From Chloroflexota bacterium (GTDB taxonomy: Bacteria > Chloroflexota > Chloroflexia > Chloroflexales > Roseiflexaceae): DNA of 64,000 bases. Below the pieces are notes generated by a model. The model was not told the origin of the DNA. It searched no databases and worked only from the letters and a program-made list of their open reading frames with translations. This document shows, piece after piece, positions 1 to 7,563 of this stretch; within the stretch, counting starts at the first letter, position 1; every line of letters starts with the position of its first letter. The position numbers and the translations under genes are program-made. The stretch is taken from NCBI GenBank assembly GCA_013388755.1, contig JACAEQ010000116.1:62001-126000 (forward strand). The letters run 5' to 3'.

Positions 1-21
1 ATGATCCACTTTCTCAAACAC
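1..21 (-). CDS. 5' end of a gene leaving the window (partial)
   Basis: Only seven codons are visible on the minus strand, beginning with GTG at 21 and reading V-F-E-K-V-D-H. The start is well supported: a GAGGAGG ribosome binding site lies at 27-33, five bases upstream, and a consensus-like promoter lies at 58-86. The product cannot be identified from so little sequence. Confidence 0.7.
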
Positions 22-57
22 AGGCGCCTCCTCGTCACATGCGGCTAAACCAGCGGC

Positions 58-86
58 AGTGTAGCATCTGGCACGCACCGCGTCAA
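58..86 (-). promoter_or_regulatory. Promoter TTGACG-17-TACACT for the partial gene
   Basis: On the minus strand TTGACG (86-81) and TACACT (63-58) are separated by exactly 17 bases. The GTG start of the partial gene is 37 bases further on. This is one of the best sigma-70-type matches in the window. It also overlaps the 108-base gap after the SDR stop, which holds nothing else. Confidence 0.75.
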
Positions 87-108
87 TCAAGGCCATCGGG
101 ATTGCCAG

Positions 109-855
109 TCACCGCATCTCGCGCCCGCCGTTGACATCAAGCGTTGCGCCGGTCACGAAGCTCGAAGCCGGGCTGGCCAGGAAGACGATGCAACGCGCAA
201 TTTCCTCCGGCTCGGCGTAGCGTTGCAATGCCAGTCGCGTTCTGGCGTAATCCGGCGCGAGGCTGGCGACGGTCTCGCGCCCCATCGGCGTTAATGCAAT
301 ACCCGGCGCAACACAGTTGACCCGCACCCGTGGCGCGAGCGCACGTGCCGCGCTCTTCGTCAGGTTCACCACGCCGGCCTTGGCGGCGGCGTAATGCGCA
401 TGGTGCGGCGCGCCGGTTGAACCGGCAACGCTGGCAACGGTGACAATCGCCGCATTATCGCGCAAGAAGGGGATGACGGCACGAAGTGTGTAGAACGCGC
501 CATTCAGGTTTACACCAATGATGGCGTTCCATTCCTCGGGCGTTACCTCGGCAAGTGGCGTGACGATATTGCGCCCGGCGCACACGACGACGACATCGAA
601 GCCGCCAGTTTCCACACCGGCTGCCTGGATCGCGCTGGCGGTCGCAGCAGCATCAGCAGCATCGAATCGGGAGAGCCAGGCGCGTCGCCCGGCAATTTCA
701 ATCGCCGCCGCCGTCCGCCGCGCACCGTCCGCATCATTGCCGAAGGCCACGACCACGTCAGCGCCCTCGTGCGCCAGCAGGCGCGCCACCGCCGCGCCAA
801 TCCCGCTCGACGCGCCGGTGACCAGCGCAATCTTGTTCTTCAGACCGAGATCCAT
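109..855 (-). CDS. Short-chain dehydrogenase/reductase (SDR)
   Basis: A 248-aa classical SDR, probably a cytosolic NAD(P)H-dependent oxidoreductase of the FabG-like type. The Rossmann motif TGASSGIG is at residues 13-20. The catalytic set N116, S142, Y155 and K159 is complete (YAAAK motif). The usual NNAG is replaced by VCAG near residue 93. The C-terminal PG region and the FVTGATLDVNGG tail are typical of the family. The substrate cannot be told from sequence. The ATG lies four bases after the stop of the upstream small membrane gene, so the two are almost certainly co-transcribed. Confidence 0.92.
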   Translation of the reverse strand: MDLGLKNKIALVTGASSGIGAAVARLLAHEGADVVVAFGNDADGARRTAAAIEIAGRRAWLSRFDAADAAATASAIQAAGVETGGFDVVVVCAGRNIVTPLAEVTPEEWNAIIGVNLNGAFYTLRAVIPFLRDNAAIVTVASVAGSTGAPHHAHYAAAKAGVVNLTKSAARALAPRVRVNCVAPGIALTPMGRETVASLAPDYARTRLALQRYAEPEEIARCIVFLASPASSFVTGATLDVNGGREMR

Positions 856-858
856 GCC

Positions 859-1050
859 TTACTTGCTCCCAAACGCGCGATGCACCAGGTAGTCGATCGC
901 CAGAAACAGCGCCACACCCATCAGCAGCAACGCCCACCAGGGTGTAGCGACCCAGATCACGATCCACACCCGGCCAAGGATCATCCAGAGGATCCAGAGG
1001 AATACGACTGCCGTCACCAGCGATGCAACCCGCCGCCCAATGGTGTTCAT
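859..1050 (-). CDS. Small two-TM membrane protein (63 aa)
   Basis: Begins MNTIGRRVASLV and is almost entirely two hydrophobic segments (about residues 8-28 and 32-52) with a short basic tail (VHRAFGSK). I chose the ATG at 1050 because a GGGGGG ribosome binding site precedes it; a longer frame to 1095 has no such signal and runs into a hairpin. It lies between tRNA-Gly and the SDR gene on the same strand, with three bases to the SDR start. I do not recognise a family; a membrane function is inferred only from hydrophobicity. Confidence 0.72.
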   Translation of the reverse strand: MNTIGRRVASLVTAVVFLWILWMILGRVWIVIWVATPWWALLLMGVALFLAIDYLVHRAFGSK

Positions 1051-1072
1051 GGTACGCCCCCCGGAATGTAAT

Positions 1073-1113
1073 GAACCCTGCCCCAATGTACGCATGTACC
1101 GAGAGCAGGGTTC
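1073..1113 (-). other. Hairpin downstream of tRNA-Gly
   Basis: GAACCCTGC at 1073-1081 and GCAGGGTTC at 1105-1113 form a perfect 9-bp stem. Inside its loop a second palindrome (GTACGCATGTAC, 1088-1099) could form an inner hairpin. It sits between the tRNA 3' end and the small membrane gene. There is no U-tract, so it could be a processing site or weak terminator rather than a canonical intrinsic terminator. Confidence 0.5.
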
Positions 1114-1124
1114 CGTTGCAGACC

Positions 1125-1198
1125 TGGTACGGGAGACGGGAATCGAACCCGTGACTTGAGCTTGGAAGGCTCTCGCGTTACCACTACGCCACTCCCGC
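1125..1198 (-). tRNA. tRNA-Gly (anticodon TCC)
   Basis: Read on the minus strand: acceptor GCGGGAG pairs with CTCCCGT (terminal G-U), the D-arm is GCGT-loop-ACGC, the anticodon loop CTTCCAA gives TCC, and the T-arm ACGGG-TTCGATT-CCCGT is perfect. Discriminator A is followed by an encoded CCA (1125-1127). The outermost anticodon-stem pair appears to be an A-A mismatch. A 17-spaced promoter lies immediately upstream at 1210-1238. Confidence 0.95.
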
Positions 1199-1209
1199 GT
1201 GGTATCCTG

Positions 1210-1238
1210 ATTCTAATCGGGCGTCGCTTAACCGTCAA
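1210..1238 (-). promoter_or_regulatory. Promoter TTGACG-17-TAGAAT for tRNA-Gly
   Basis: Minus-strand TTGACG (1238-1233) and TAGAAT (1215-1210) have a 17-base spacer. Transcription would start a few bases before the tRNA 5' end at 1198. The -35 box physically overlaps the AAGGGG ribosome binding site of the divergent sugar-kinase gene. Confidence 0.78.
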
Positions 1239-1248
1239 GGGGATGTCC

Positions 1249-2250
1249 ATGCTCCTATCACTGACCTGCAATCCTGCCATCGACCGGGTGTTGATCGTTC
1301 CCGGCTTTCGCAACGCTGAAGTCTGCCGTGTGGCCGAGCGCAGCGATGCTGCCGGTGGCAAAGGGTTCAATGTCGTGCGCGCGGCGCGCACACTTGGCCT
1401 GGCGGCGCGTGCATGCGCACCACTCGGCGGTGAAAACGGGCGTCATATTGCGACGCTTGCGGCGGCCGAAGGGATTGACGGGAGCTGGCACTGGCTCGAG
1501 CAGGGTGAGTCACGTATCTGCTTGCTGATCACCGATCCGGAATCGCGCGACCATCTGACGATCAATGAACGCGGCCCGACGATGATCGCGGATGACTGGC
1601 GCGCGTTCGCCGAACTTGCATGGCGATGTGCTACTGGCGCATCGCACGTTGCCATTTCCGGCAGTGTGCCGCCCGGCATCCATCCGCAGCAGTACGTTGA
1701 CCTGCTGCGTGGCCTGCCATCTGGCACACAGATCTGCGTCGACACCAGTGGCGACACACTGGTTGCCGCGCTGGATCTACCGGTTGATCTGTTGAAGGTC
1801 AACGGGCACGAACTTGGCGCAGCATTGGGAAGCGATATCAATACGCCGGATGCGGCGCGCGCGGCTGCCACCGCCGTGCTGCAGCGCGGCCCGCGAATGG
1901 TCATCGTGACGCTGGGTGCACAGGGTGCAGTGGCAGTAGATGCCTCGGGTGCATGGTGGGCGCGGACACCACCCATCGATCCGATCAGTACTGTGGGAAG
2001 CGGCGATGCTGCATTCGCGGGCATCATCTCCGTTTTGCATACCGGCAGGTCGCTTGCCGAAGCGCTGCGCATGGGTGTGGCGTGTGGCGCAGCCAACACG
2101 CTGCTGGTCGGCGCGGGCCGGTTGCGCCTGGACGATGTGGTGCAGCTCCATGCGGCCAGCGAGCTTATGACACTGGCCGGGCCATGGAGCGATGCATGGT
2201 ATACTGTCGCTCCTGAACATCGTGGCGGTTCCCAGGAGACGTGTGAATGA
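1249..2250 (+). CDS. PfkB-family hexose-phosphate kinase (1-phosphofructokinase-like)
   Basis: A 333-aa ribokinase-fold kinase starting MLLSLTCNPAIDR, the typical opening of the 1-phosphofructokinase/tagatose-6-phosphate kinase subgroup. The PfkB signature 1 region AGGKGFNVVRAARTLG lies near residues 36-51. The anion-hole/catalytic motif GSGDAAFAG has its general base Asp at about 253. It should phosphorylate a sugar phosphate with ATP in the cytosol; fructose-1-phosphate is the family default, but no fructose PTS gene is nearby, so the substrate is open. ATG 1249 is preferred over ATG 1243 because AAGGGG sits six bases before it. The next gene starts 30 bases downstream. Confidence 0.88.
   Translation: MLLSLTCNPAIDRVLIVPGFRNAEVCRVAERSDAAGGKGFNVVRAARTLGLAARACAPLGGENGRHIATLAAAEGIDGSWHWLEQGESRICLLITDPESRDHLTINERGPTMIADDWRAFAELAWRCATGASHVAISGSVPPGIHPQQYVDLLRGLPSGTQICVDTSGDTLVAALDLPVDLLKVNGHELGAALGSDINTPDAARAAATAVLQRGPRMVIVTLGAQGAVAVDASGAWWARTPPIDPISTVGSGDAAFAGIISVLHTGRSLAEALRMGVACGAANTLLVGAGRLRLDDVVQLHAASELMTLAGPWSDAWYTVAPEHRGGSQETCE
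2197..2205 (+). promoter_or_regulatory. Extended -10 promoter (TGGTATACT) for moxR-like gene
   Basis: TGG followed by TATACT (2200-2205) lies inside the 3' end of the kinase gene, 75 bases before the MoxR start. The surrounding ATGGTATACTGTCGCTCC closely matches the sequence upstream of dcd (26344-26359). That suggests a separate promoter for the ATPase gene. Confidence 0.5.
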
Positions 2251-2280
2251 TCACGGGCTCGCCGTTGCACAGGGAAGGTC

Positions 2281-3252
2281 ATGGAAGACGTCAAAACAAT
2301 CGTGGAACGAATTGCAGCGAATGTCGAGCAAGTGATTATCGGCAAGCGCCGCGCGGTCGACCAGGTACTGACCGCATTGTTATGCAAAGGGCACATCCTG
2401 CTGGAAGATGTGCCCGGCACCGGCAAAACCATGCTGGCCAAAGCAATCGCCCGTTCCATCGGGTGCAGCTTCAAGCGCATCCAGTTTACTCCCGATCTTC
2501 TCCCTTCCGATGTCACCGGCATTTCGATCTTCAATCAGCGCACGCACGAATTTGAGTTTCGTCCCGGTCCGGTCATCGCCCAGATTGTGCTCGCCGACGA
2601 GATCAACCGTGCGACCCCAAAGACCCAGAGTTCGCTCCTCGAAGCGATGGAAGAGCGCCAGATCACCGTCGATGGCGCCACCTATCCCCTGCCGGCTCCA
2701 TTCATTGTTCTGGCGACCCAGAACCCGATCGAGTATGAGGGCACCTTTCCGTTACCCGAGGCGCAACTCGATCGTTTTCTGATGCGCATCCATATCGGCT
2801 ACCCTGAGAAAAGCGACGAGATTGCCATCCTGCGCCGCCAGCGCCAGGCACATCCGATCGACGCGCTGGGCCAGGTTGCCTCGGCCGAGGAGTTGATCGA
2901 ACTCCAGGAGCGCATCAAAACGATCTATGTTGACGAACTGATTGAGGATTATATCGTTTCAATCGTGACCGCGACGCGCAACCACGAGGACGTCTATCTG
3001 GGAGCAAGCGCACGCGGTTCGCTGGCGCTCTACCGTGCAGCACAGGCCTGGTCGGCGCTTGTCGGGCGTGACTATGTCATTCCTGATGATGTCAAGGCGC
3101 TGGCTGAATCGGTGCTGGCGCATCGCCTGATCATCAGCCCATCCGCCCGCATCCGCAATATCACGGCGGCGACAGTTATCTCCGATGTGCTTAATTCGGT
3201 GGCTGTGCCGGGCGCACGTGCCGGGCGCAGATTCGAGCGGCCCGCGCGGTGA
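2281..3252 (+). CDS. MoxR-family AAA+ ATPase
   Basis: A 323-aa MoxR/RavA-type AAA+ chaperone-like ATPase. Walker A is PGTGKT (residues 45-50) and Walker B lies in ADEINRA. The diagnostic [18 protein letters not shown] segment with its LDRF arginine-finger helix and the C-terminal lid are present. MoxR proteins usually help assemble or activate membrane or cofactor-containing complexes together with DUF58/vWA partners. Here the next gene is convergent with a two-base gap, so no partner is encoded in the operon. The ribosome binding site GGAAGG precedes the ATG. Confidence 0.93.
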   Translation: MEDVKTIVERIAANVEQVIIGKRRAVDQVLTALLCKGHILLEDVPGTGKTMLAKAIARSIGCSFKRIQFTPDLLPSDVTGISIFNQRTHEFEFRPGPVIAQIVLADEINRATPKTQSSLLEAMEERQITVDGATYPLPAPFIVLATQNPIEYEGTFPLPEAQLDRFLMRIHIGYPEKSDEIAILRRQRQAHPIDALGQVASAEELIELQERIKTIYVDELIEDYIVSIVTATRNHEDVYLGASARGSLALYRAAQAWSALVGRDYVIPDDVKALAESVLAHRLIISPSARIRNITAATVISDVLNSVAVPGARAGRRFERPAR

Positions 3253-3254
3253 AC

Positions 3255-3938
3255 CTACCTGCTGCCTGACCGCTGCTTCCAGCCAGTATGCAATTCGTCC
3301 GGCGCATGGCGCAAAAAGAACAACCCTGCCTCCATGCGGTTACTCACTTTCAGTTTCGCCAGAATGTTGCTCACGTGTTTCATCGCCGTGTTGTAGCTGA
3401 TATCCAGCCGCCCGGCGATCTCGCGATTGCCCAGGCCTTCGGCCAGTAACTGCAGGATCTCGATTTCCCGCGCCGTCAGATCGTGCAGACTTGCCGCCGG
3501 CCCACTCACCGCCGGCGGTCGCACCGCGCGCCGCATCACATCTGCCGCAAACAGAAGTTGCCCCTCCTGAAGTCGCCGTACGGCGTGCAGGTATGCAGCG
3601 GCCGGTAATTCCTTCGACAGGCATCCCGCCGCGCCGGCAAGAAATGCCTGGGTCTGCAAACCTGCCGCCTCGTGCTCATACGCCACCAGCAGTAGCAGCG
3701 CCGTCTGCGGTTGCAGCGTGTTGAGCATGTGGATGTATTCGAGGATGTCCCCGCCGGGCAGGTAGCGATCCAGGATGACGATCTCAGGTTCAGTGTCGAT
3801 CATGCAGCGATCGAGACCTTCAAGGTTGTCCGTCTCGCAAACAACCAGGTATCCCCCACTCTGGAGATGGTGTGCCAGGCTCTGTCGAAACAGATAGTGC
3901 CGATCGGCCAGCACGATTCGCGCGCGCCGCGAGGCCAT
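3255..3938 (-). CDS. NarL/FixJ-type response regulator
   Basis: A 227-aa two-domain regulator. The receiver (about 1-125) has a single N-terminal acidic residue at D12 (ADRHYLF rather than the usual DD pair), phospho-acceptor D57 in VILDRYLPGG, and a switch lysine in CLSKE. The C-terminal LuxR HTH (about 155-215) starts LTAREIEILQLLAEG and contains the recognition helix NTAMKHVSNILAKL. The start at 3938 is set by GGGGAGG seven bases upstream; an upstream in-frame extension lacks support. No histidine kinase is adjacent, so the partner is unknown. It ends two bases from the convergent MoxR gene. Confidence 0.9.
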   Translation of the reverse strand: MASRRARIVLADRHYLFRQSLAHHLQSGGYLVVCETDNLEGLDRCMIDTEPEIVILDRYLPGGDILEYIHMLNTLQPQTALLLLVAYEHEAAGLQTQAFLAGAAGCLSKELPAAAYLHAVRRLQEGQLLFAADVMRRAVRPPAVSGPAASLHDLTAREIEILQLLAEGLGNREIAGRLDISYNTAMKHVSNILAKLKVSNRMEAGLFFLRHAPDELHTGWKQRSGSR

Positions 3939-4289
3939 TGCTCGCCTCCCCGGAAGAGTTGCAGTACTCCGCCGGCAGTTGCGCAGTACCAGTGTTGCGC
4001 CAGCAATACCGGGATACAGGTACCTGAGATGCGTACTGTTGCACGTACAGCATGTCGTAACGGTAAGATACGCAAATCCATCATAGCACATGTCTCCACG
4101 CGCGTGCTATGGTGCATCGCAGAACGTTAACGAAATCCCAACTGGTTACGCCTCGACTGCTCAGATGATGTCAAACGACTTCCTGGCGATCGCGTGGTAC
4201 GCCGGCGATGGCCGGCATTGCTGTGACCTGTGCCGGCCATGCCGTCGCATGCCGGCGATCGACCGGGCCGGGTTGCACGAGACAAACAC
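3939..4289. other. Intergenic region with divergent control signals
   Basis: A 351-base gap between the divergent response-regulator and amidase genes. A minus-strand TATGAT (4085-4080) is a candidate -10 for the regulator. Around 4198-4258 there are overlapping GCCGGC/CATGCCG inverted motifs. I see no coding frame with a ribosome binding site. Confidence 0.4.
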
Positions 4290-5561
4290 ATGACCGTTGC
4301 CATCAACACGACCATTCGCTCACCAAACTATGGTTCGCGCGGCGATCGTCCGGTATCCATGATTGTGCTGCATGCGACCGTTGGTTCGGCACGCAGTGCG
4401 CTGGCATGGCTCACAAATCCGTCGGCACGCGTATCGGCGCACTATCTGATCGACAAGGCCGGCCAGATCTTCCGCCTGGTGCCGGACGAACACGCTGCAT
4501 GGCATGCCGGGCGCGCCACATGGCGCGGCGAAACAGCGATTAATGAGGTGTCGCTTGGGATCGAGCTTGAGAATGCCAACAATGGTTCCGACCCGTACCC
4601 TGCGGCACAGATTGATGCTCTGGTATGGTTGACGCGTGAAAAGGTGGCGCAGTACCGCATCGCACCCGACATGGTCGTGCGCCATCTTGATGTCGCGGTG
4701 CCGCGCGGGCGGAAAAGCGATCCGGCCGGATTTCCCTGGGCCAGTTTTCTGCAACAGGTGTTTCCCGAATTGCCCGCCATCAATCCAGACCGTTCGCCGC
4801 GCCCCCGCCCTGCCGACCGCGCCGCGCTGGCCCGGCTGATCCTGGCCGAAGCGTATCGCCAGGTCGGGGCAGTCGAGTGGCCCGATTGGGCGATGACTCG
4901 TCTGGCCCGCACCGCGGGGCTTGGCTTGCCGGTAGCGCCGTCGTTCGATCTGACGGTTGCCGGGCGCAACTATATCGGCCAGTCGTTCGGACGCGAGACC
5001 CTGGCCAGCCCGATTGGCGACTGGCGGCGCGTCGAGCGGCTCGGTACGCTGGTCGCGCCGGAGCAGCAATCGCTACGCGATGCACTATTGCGAGCAGTCT
5101 ACGCGCAGGCGGGTGAGACGTACCGGCCTGACTGGGCCTTTCACCAGTATGCGCTGCGGACGCCGGTCGGGCCGCCGTTAAGCGCCAGTTTCCGTGTACG
5201 CGCCGGCGGCGCCGAGTGGTCAGCGGCAATATACGCGCTCGATACACTCTATAGCCCGGTTGGTCGCTGGCAGGAGGTAGGTCGGCTCAGCGAACTGGCA
5301 ACCCGGCGCGAGCCACATGATCCGCTGGCGCAGGAACTGCTGGAGCGCGTGTACGAACGCGCGGGCAGCCAGTGGCGGCCGGCCTGGCCATCGCAGCAGT
5401 ACGCACTGGAGCAACGGCTCGGCGCGCCGCTCGGGCCAAGTTTCCGTGTGTCGTTTGAAGGGCATGACTATGTCGCCGAAGCATTCGCGCTCGATGTGCT
5501 CTATTGCGTGATCGGCGACTGGGACAATGTCCAGCGCCTGAGCGATCTGCTCAAATCATAG
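4290..5561 (+). CDS. N-acetylmuramoyl-L-alanine amidase with three C-terminal repeats
   Basis: A 423-aa protein whose first ~155 residues are a zinc Amidase_2 (AmpD/PGRP-like) domain. The metal ligands are H28 (VLHATVG), H132 (RHLDVAV) and D144 (KSDPAG), and SLGIELEN holds the conserved Glu. It should cut the MurNAc-L-Ala bond in peptidoglycan. From about 175 to the end there are three tandem ~80-residue units, each beginning with a helix like LLxxVYxxAG, a PDWA/PAWP motif, a SFRV strand, and ending IGDW..V.RLS.L. I cannot name the repeat. No signal peptide is visible, so export is uncertain. The ATG at 4290 fits the domain start; its ribosome binding site is weak. Confidence 0.85.
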   Translation: MTVAINTTIRSPNYGSRGDRPVSMIVLHATVGSARSALAWLTNPSARVSAHYLIDKAGQIFRLVPDEHAAWHAGRATWRGETAINEVSLGIELENANNGSDPYPAAQIDALVWLTREKVAQYRIAPDMVVRHLDVAVPRGRKSDPAGFPWASFLQQVFPELPAINPDRSPRPRPADRAALARLILAEAYRQVGAVEWPDWAMTRLARTAGLGLPVAPSFDLTVAGRNYIGQSFGRETLASPIGDWRRVERLGTLVAPEQQSLRDALLRAVYAQAGETYRPDWAFHQYALRTPVGPPLSASFRVRAGGAEWSAAIYALDTLYSPVGRWQEVGRLSELATRREPHDPLAQELLERVYERAGSQWRPAWPSQQYALEQRLGAPLGPSFRVSFEGHDYVAEAFALDVLYCVIGDWDNVQRLSDLLKS

Positions 5562-5732
5562 CGCTCTTTCAACAACACAGCGCCTGTACCGCGCGTCCTC
5601 GTTCCGTCGCGCTGCTGCATCCCCGCTCGATGCCGTCTGTGTCTCGCCCCGATATGCGACATCATCACATGTGCAGGGACCCGACCAGTGAGCCGGCGTT
5701 CTGGTTGTTCGGCTCACAAGCGAGGAGGCGCA

Positions 5733-7109
5733 ATGTTCATCCCGATCAGTCACAACCATGCCGAAGCCGCCAACTCGTCGGGACGCCGCCTGTTCGGCGC
5801 CACCCGCAGTGTGCGTCATCCGGATGTCGATGCACAGACGCGCCGGCTCGGTGATTATGGCGCGGGCGCATTCCGTACTACGTTGCTCTTGCTCGGCGGA
5901 ATTGAGCTTGCGTGGCGTAGCGCGTCGCCGGGAAACGTACCATTGCTCACGGCGGCATCGTTGCTTGCAGCGACGATGTTGCTGGCCGGCCTGGCCTGGC
6001 GCGCACCATTATGGCTCACGCTGCTTGCCGACGGTGCTGCGGTCATGCTGCTCGTCCTGGCAACCGGGGGAGCCGCGAGTCCGTTTCTGACCCTGATCCT
6101 GGCGCTCATTCTTCAAGGGGGATTGCTCGGCGGTGAGCGCGATGCGGCTGCCGGAGCGGGCGCTGGCCTGGTGGCGTTGCTGCTGATCTCGGTACTCGAT
6201 CCGGCCGGTGTGAACAGTCTGTTGATCGAGATTGCCATGATCCATGCCATCACCAGTATTCTGGCAGTCTGGTGGATTCGCCAGGCGCGCATGGCGCTGG
6301 CGCACCTGCGCGACGATGCAGCGCAGCGTACCCGCGCCGACCAGGACTGGCACGATGCGCGCCGCGCCATCGAGTGGCAGCGTCAGAATCTGGCGGCCCT
6401 GGGCACGTGCAATTCGACCGCCGAACTGTTGCAGCGCGCAGCCGAACGAGCGGCGGCAATCGCCGGCACGCCCGCTACCCCTGATACCGCTCCAGATGGG
6501 GCGCCAGGGGGCTGGCACGTGCTACCGCTGGCAGCTATCGGGCGACTGATTGTTCGCCGCACACCTGCCGAACTGACGCGCCTGCAACGTGATGCGCTCG
6601 ATCACCTGGCGGAGATCGCCCGGCAGCGAGCGGAAGTGTTACGGTCAACCAGCGCGCTGCAGCGACATCACGATGCACTGGCGGCACTCTGGGAAGTCGC
6701 CGGCATGCTGCGCGCGGCGCCCGACCCCGGCCGCGCCGCCACGGAAGCCTGCCGGCGGATCGCAACTGCGCTTGATCTGGACTGGCTGGCGTTCCTCGGG
6801 CTTGATCAGCAGCACACGCTTGCGCCCTTGCTGCTTGTCCGCGGAGGTAGCGCCGGTACGGCGCCGCGTCTGCATGCAGCGCAACTGCGGGTTGCCGCCG
6901 AAGCGCTGCGCGGCGGGCGGTCGCTGGTGCGTGCCGAGCAGGGTAAGACCCTGGCCTGCCTGCCGGTTCGGGTGCAGGGTGAGACATCGTTCGTCCTGGC
7001 GGCACGCGGCATGGTGGATGAGGCTGCACTGCAGGCGCTGCTGATGCTGTTCGGCGATCTGGTTGCGGAACGGCTGGTCGAGGGCTGGAGCCTGGAAGTC
7101 GGGAGGTAA
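5733..7109 (+). CDS. Multi-TM sensor with coiled coil and GAF-like tail, no kinase
   Basis: A 458-aa protein. Residues about 45-185 contain six hydrophobic segments, resembling the membrane part of sensor histidine kinases. A charged, probably helical stretch (about 190-240) and a C-terminal region (about 310-455) that reads like a GAF-type ligand-binding domain follow. There is no DHp, HATPase, GGDEF or other output domain. The start is fixed by GAGGAGG before ATG 5733. It heads the block of six co-directional genes containing the NACHT-TPR and C25-like protease genes, so it is a candidate membrane input or anchor for them. The GAF assignment is by sequence impression and needs profile confirmation. 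Confidence 0.7.
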   Translation: MFIPISHNHAEAANSSGRRLFGATRSVRHPDVDAQTRRLGDYGAGAFRTTLLLLGGIELAWRSASPGNVPLLTAASLLAATMLLAGLAWRAPLWLTLLADGAAVMLLVLATGGAASPFLTLILALILQGGLLGGERDAAAGAGAGLVALLLISVLDPAGVNSLLIEIAMIHAITSILAVWWIRQARMALAHLRDDAAQRTRADQDWHDARRAIEWQRQNLAALGTCNSTAELLQRAAERAAAIAGTPATPDTAPDGAPGGWHVLPLAAIGRLIVRRTPAELTRLQRDALDHLAEIARQRAEVLRSTSALQRHHDALAALWEVAGMLRAAPDPGRAATEACRRIATALDLDWLAFLGLDQQHTLAPLLLVRGGSAGTAPRLHAAQLRVAAEALRGGRSLVRAEQGKTLACLPVRVQGETSFVLAARGMVDEAALQALLMLFGDLVAERLVEGWSLEVGR

Positions 7110-7225
7110 TGCTGCAAACTCGATGGCGTCAAGACGACGAGTGACGCGATGGACCGCGCGGAGTGCAAACGGAGGTCTGGAGGAGACCGCATAACGCTCA
7201 CGCTGAAGCGCCGGGAGTCACATCT

Positions 7226-7543
7226 ATGGCTGAACAGATTCAAATAGGTATGACGGTCATTCTCTTTGTCGCTGGCATCAGCATGCTGATCTGCGGTCTG
7301 GTGATCATTATGACCCGTGAATACCAGGAGGCCATGCGTTCGCTGGCAGGCCAGTCGTCGCGCCTGAGTGGAAAAGCACTGGCCGATATTGGCGTGCAGG
7401 CGGCGCTCGATGGCGCGGCGCACTTGCTTGAGTCAATCACGCGCCTGGTGCAGACGGCAATCGGCACCGGTGCATTCCTCTGCCTGCTCGGCACCATTAT
7501 CTGTGGTCTCGCCTTCTGGATGCTGACCATGGTTCATGGGTGA
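7226..7543 (+). CDS. Small two-TM protein upstream of NACHT-TPR
   Basis: A 105-aa protein starting MAEQIQIGMTVILF. One TM segment is near residues 7-27 and another near 80-102, with an amphipathic 50-residue stretch between (REYQEAMRSLAGQSS...). I chose ATG 7226 because GGGAG lies about eight bases upstream and the first TM then begins naturally. It ends 20 bases before the NACHT-TPR start, which implies co-transcription. No family recognised; the architecture fits a small membrane adaptor or effector, but this is inference from context. Confidence 0.72.
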   Translation: MAEQIQIGMTVILFVAGISMLICGLVIIMTREYQEAMRSLAGQSSRLSGKALADIGVQAALDGAAHLLESITRLVQTAIGTGAFLCLLGTIICGLAFWMLTMVHG

Positions 7544-7563
7544 TCGCTCGATAAGGAATCATC

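Noticed and set aside
1443-2534. 363-aa minus-strand frame across the PfkB and MoxR genes
   Set aside because: It overlaps two well-supported plus-strand genes and shows no recognisable motif.
7109-7144. 11-codon frame overlapping the stop of the multi-TM gene (TAATG) with GGGAGG upstream
   Set aside because: Too short to separate from chance; without conservation data it cannot be supported as a gene.
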